DNA of 6,341 bases from Opitutaceae bacterium (GTDB taxonomy: Bacteria; Verrucomicrobiota; Verrucomicrobiia; Opitutales; Opitutaceae): NCBI GenBank assembly GCA_003168315.1, contig PMSP01000334.1:1-6341 (forward strand). The letters run 5' to 3'. Made by a program: the position numbers and the translations under genes. Position 1 is the stretch's first letter. The number at the start of each line of letters is the position of its first letter. Below, one piece after another: positions 5,027-6,341 of this stretch. Under the pieces are notes generated by a model. That model saw nothing but the letters and a program-made list of their open reading frames with translations. It was not told the origin of the DNA and searched no databases.

Positions 5027-6341
5027 CGCACCGGTTGTCCGCGACCGTCCTCGGCATCGGGCTGTTGGGCCTCCTGCCGTCGCGGGGCGCGCAGCCGGTG
5101 CAGCTGGACGTTCCCGTCTTCGAGGGAGGCTACGGGATCGGGTTCTACGTCGAGACCGCGCGGGCCTTCGAGGAGATGAACCCCGGGGTCTCGGTCCACG
5201 TCTACGGCGACCCCCGCATCCAGGACCAGCTGCGGGTCCGGATCATAGACGGCCACCTGCCCGATGTCGCCTGGGTCCCGTACATCCTGTGGCCCTCGCT
5301 GATCCGCGCCGGCCGTGTCCTCGACCTTCGTCCCTACCTCGCCGGCAGGAACTGGGAGGGGGACTCAAGGTGGGCGGACACGTTCCAGCCGGGCTCCCTT
5401 GACACCTGGAAGGTTGGGGACGGCGTGTACGGGCTCCCGTTCTCGTACTCGTGCTGGAGCCTCTTCTACAATCGCGGCATGTTCCGGGCCCATAGATGGG
5501 CGGAGCCGCGAACGTGGGACGAGTTCTTCGCCCTGTGCGACCGGATCCGCGCCGCCGGCGTTGCGCCCGTCAGCATCCCGGGCACCCGCTGGAAGTATCC
5601 GGCGGCTTTCTTCCAGGCGGCCTACCACAACCTGGCGGGGCCGGCCGGCTGGAGCGCGATCACCGGGCTGGCTCCCGGGGCCTGGGCGGATCCGAGGGTT
5701 GTCCGGAGCGCCGAGCTCCTGAGGAGGGTGACGCGCGACGACGCGCAGGCGGGCTGGGAGGGCGAGACGGCGCCCGGCGCCGAGCTCTACTTCCTCGAGG
5801 GAAGCGCGGCCATGACGGTCTCGGGGTCCTGGTTCTTCAACGAGATGTCCGGGAAGATCCCCGGCGGGATGGACGTTGGAGCGATGAACTTCCCGGTCTT
5901 CGCGGACGGCGCGGCCGACCCGACGACGGTGCAGACCGGAAGCGACTGCTTCTTCGTCTTCAACACGGGCGACGCGGCAAGGGAGAGGCTCTCGGTGGAT
6001 TTCCTCAGGTTCCTCACCTCGCGGGGCCGGGCTGAGGCCTTTGTCCGGGCCACCGACGCTCCGGTGGCCGTGAAGGGCGTCCCGGTGTCGGCCTACTCGT
6101 CCCGGATGAGGGACACCGCCGCGATGATCACCGGCGCCCATGACTCGTTCAACATGCCGCAGACGGAGCTCCAGCCGCCGGCCATGCGCCAGGCGCTGGT
6201 CGACAATACGCGCGCGGTGATGACCGGCAGGGAGGAGCCGGTGGACTTTGCGCGCAACATAGAGGCCGCGGCCGCGGCGGACCGCGCGCGCATGGCCGAT
6301 CCCGGCCTCGTGGAGTACCGCCACCCGCTGGCCGGCACCGC
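5023..6341 (+). CDS. Family 1 extracellular solute-binding protein of an ABC transporter, 3' end beyond window
   Basis: Periplasmic substrate-binding component, typically for sugars or oligosaccharides, that delivers ligand to an ABC permease. The frame runs from GTG at 5023 to the window end with no stop (439 complete codons). Residues 1-23 (THRLSATVLGIGLLGLLPSRGA) form a Sec signal peptide with no lipobox cysteine, so the product is probably soluble. Family features are FYVETARAFEEMNPGVSVHVY (41-61), DGHLPDVAWVPYILWPSLIRAGRVLDLRPYL (76-106), YGLPFSYSCWSLFYNRGMF (136-154), WDEFFALCDRIRAAGVAPV (165-183), FLEGSAAMTVSGSWF (257-271), and the C-terminal lobe VDFLRFLTSRGRAEAF (325-340). Aromatic residues (Y42, W84, Y87, W90, W145, W270) could line a carbohydrate site, but the ligand cannot be read from the sequence. 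Family members are usually about 420-450 residues, so only a short tail is missing. Permease or ATPase genes would be expected further right. The GTGA overlap with the threonine ammonia-lyase gene indicates one transcript. Confidence 0.88.
   Translation, partial: MTHRLSATVLGIGLLGLLPSRGAQPVQLDVPVFEGGYGIGFYVETARAFEEMNPGVSVHVYGDPRIQDQLRVRIIDGHLPDVAWVPYILWPSLIRAGRVLDLRPYLAGRNWEGDSRWADTFQPGSLDTWKVGDGVYGLPFSYSCWSLFYNRGMFRAHRWAEPRTWDEFFALCDRIRAAGVAPVSIPGTRWKYPAAFFQAAYHNLAGPAGWSAITGLAPGAWADPRVVRSAELLRRVTRDDAQAGWEGETAPGAELYFLEGSAAMTVSGSWFFNEMSGKIPGGMDVGAMNFPVFADGAADPTTVQTGSDCFFVFNTGDAARERLSVDFLRFLTSRGRAEAFVRATDAPVAVKGVPVSAYSSRMRDTAAMITGAHDSFNMPQTELQPPAMRQALVDNTRAVMTGREEPVDFARNIEAAAAADRARMADPGLVEYRHPLAGT

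Noticed and set aside
5365..6324. 319-codon open frame on the minus strand opposite the binding protein
   Set aside because: Arg/Gly/His/Val-rich translation with no domain resemblance; it is the shadow of the solute-binding protein frame.

Overview
The window is GC-rich (about two-thirds G+C in the genes) and bacterial. Housekeeping and metabolic genes sit on both strands, short overlaps link some of them, and most starts lack a strong Shine-Dalgarno. The gene content and the style of the proteins (a RelE-fold gene coupled to pssA, and a small secreted protein at the left edge) suggest Verrucomicrobiota, possibly the Opitutae. That placement is an impression from the sequence, not a database result.

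Layout, left to right. Positions 1-396 hold the end of a probable small secreted protein of unknown function, with much lower third-position GC than its neighbours. Positions 397-1125 are gene-free and about half G+C. This stretch holds a 22-bp perfect palindrome, two near-consensus DnaA-box-like sites and, next to the following gene, a likely terminator. Positions 1126-2250 (minus) are dnaN, the DNA polymerase III sliding clamp, preceded by a clear extended -10 promoter. Positions 2251-2517 are intergenic and include a good intrinsic-terminator hairpin facing the plus strand. Positions 2518-3408 (minus) are pssA (phosphatidylserine synthase), overlapped by 4 bp (ATGA) by an upstream RelE/ParE-fold gene at 3405-3755 (minus). 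After a 59-bp divergent intergenic region, the plus strand carries an ACT-domain threonine ammonia-lyase (3815-5026). It overlaps by 4 bp (GTGA) a family-1 extracellular solute-binding protein (5023 to beyond the window end), which starts with GTG and remains open at position 6341.

Functionally there are three units: replication (dnaN, possibly with replication-related sequence downstream), membrane lipid synthesis (RelE-like gene plus pssA), and a plus-strand metabolic/transport unit (threonine deaminase plus substrate-binding protein). No mobile element, CRISPR array, tRNA or rRNA was recognised. The points most worth a second look are the translationally coupled RelE-like/pssA pair with no visible antitoxin, and the low-GC palindrome/DnaA-box-like region beside dnaN. 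Neither is shown to be a new system by the sequence alone.
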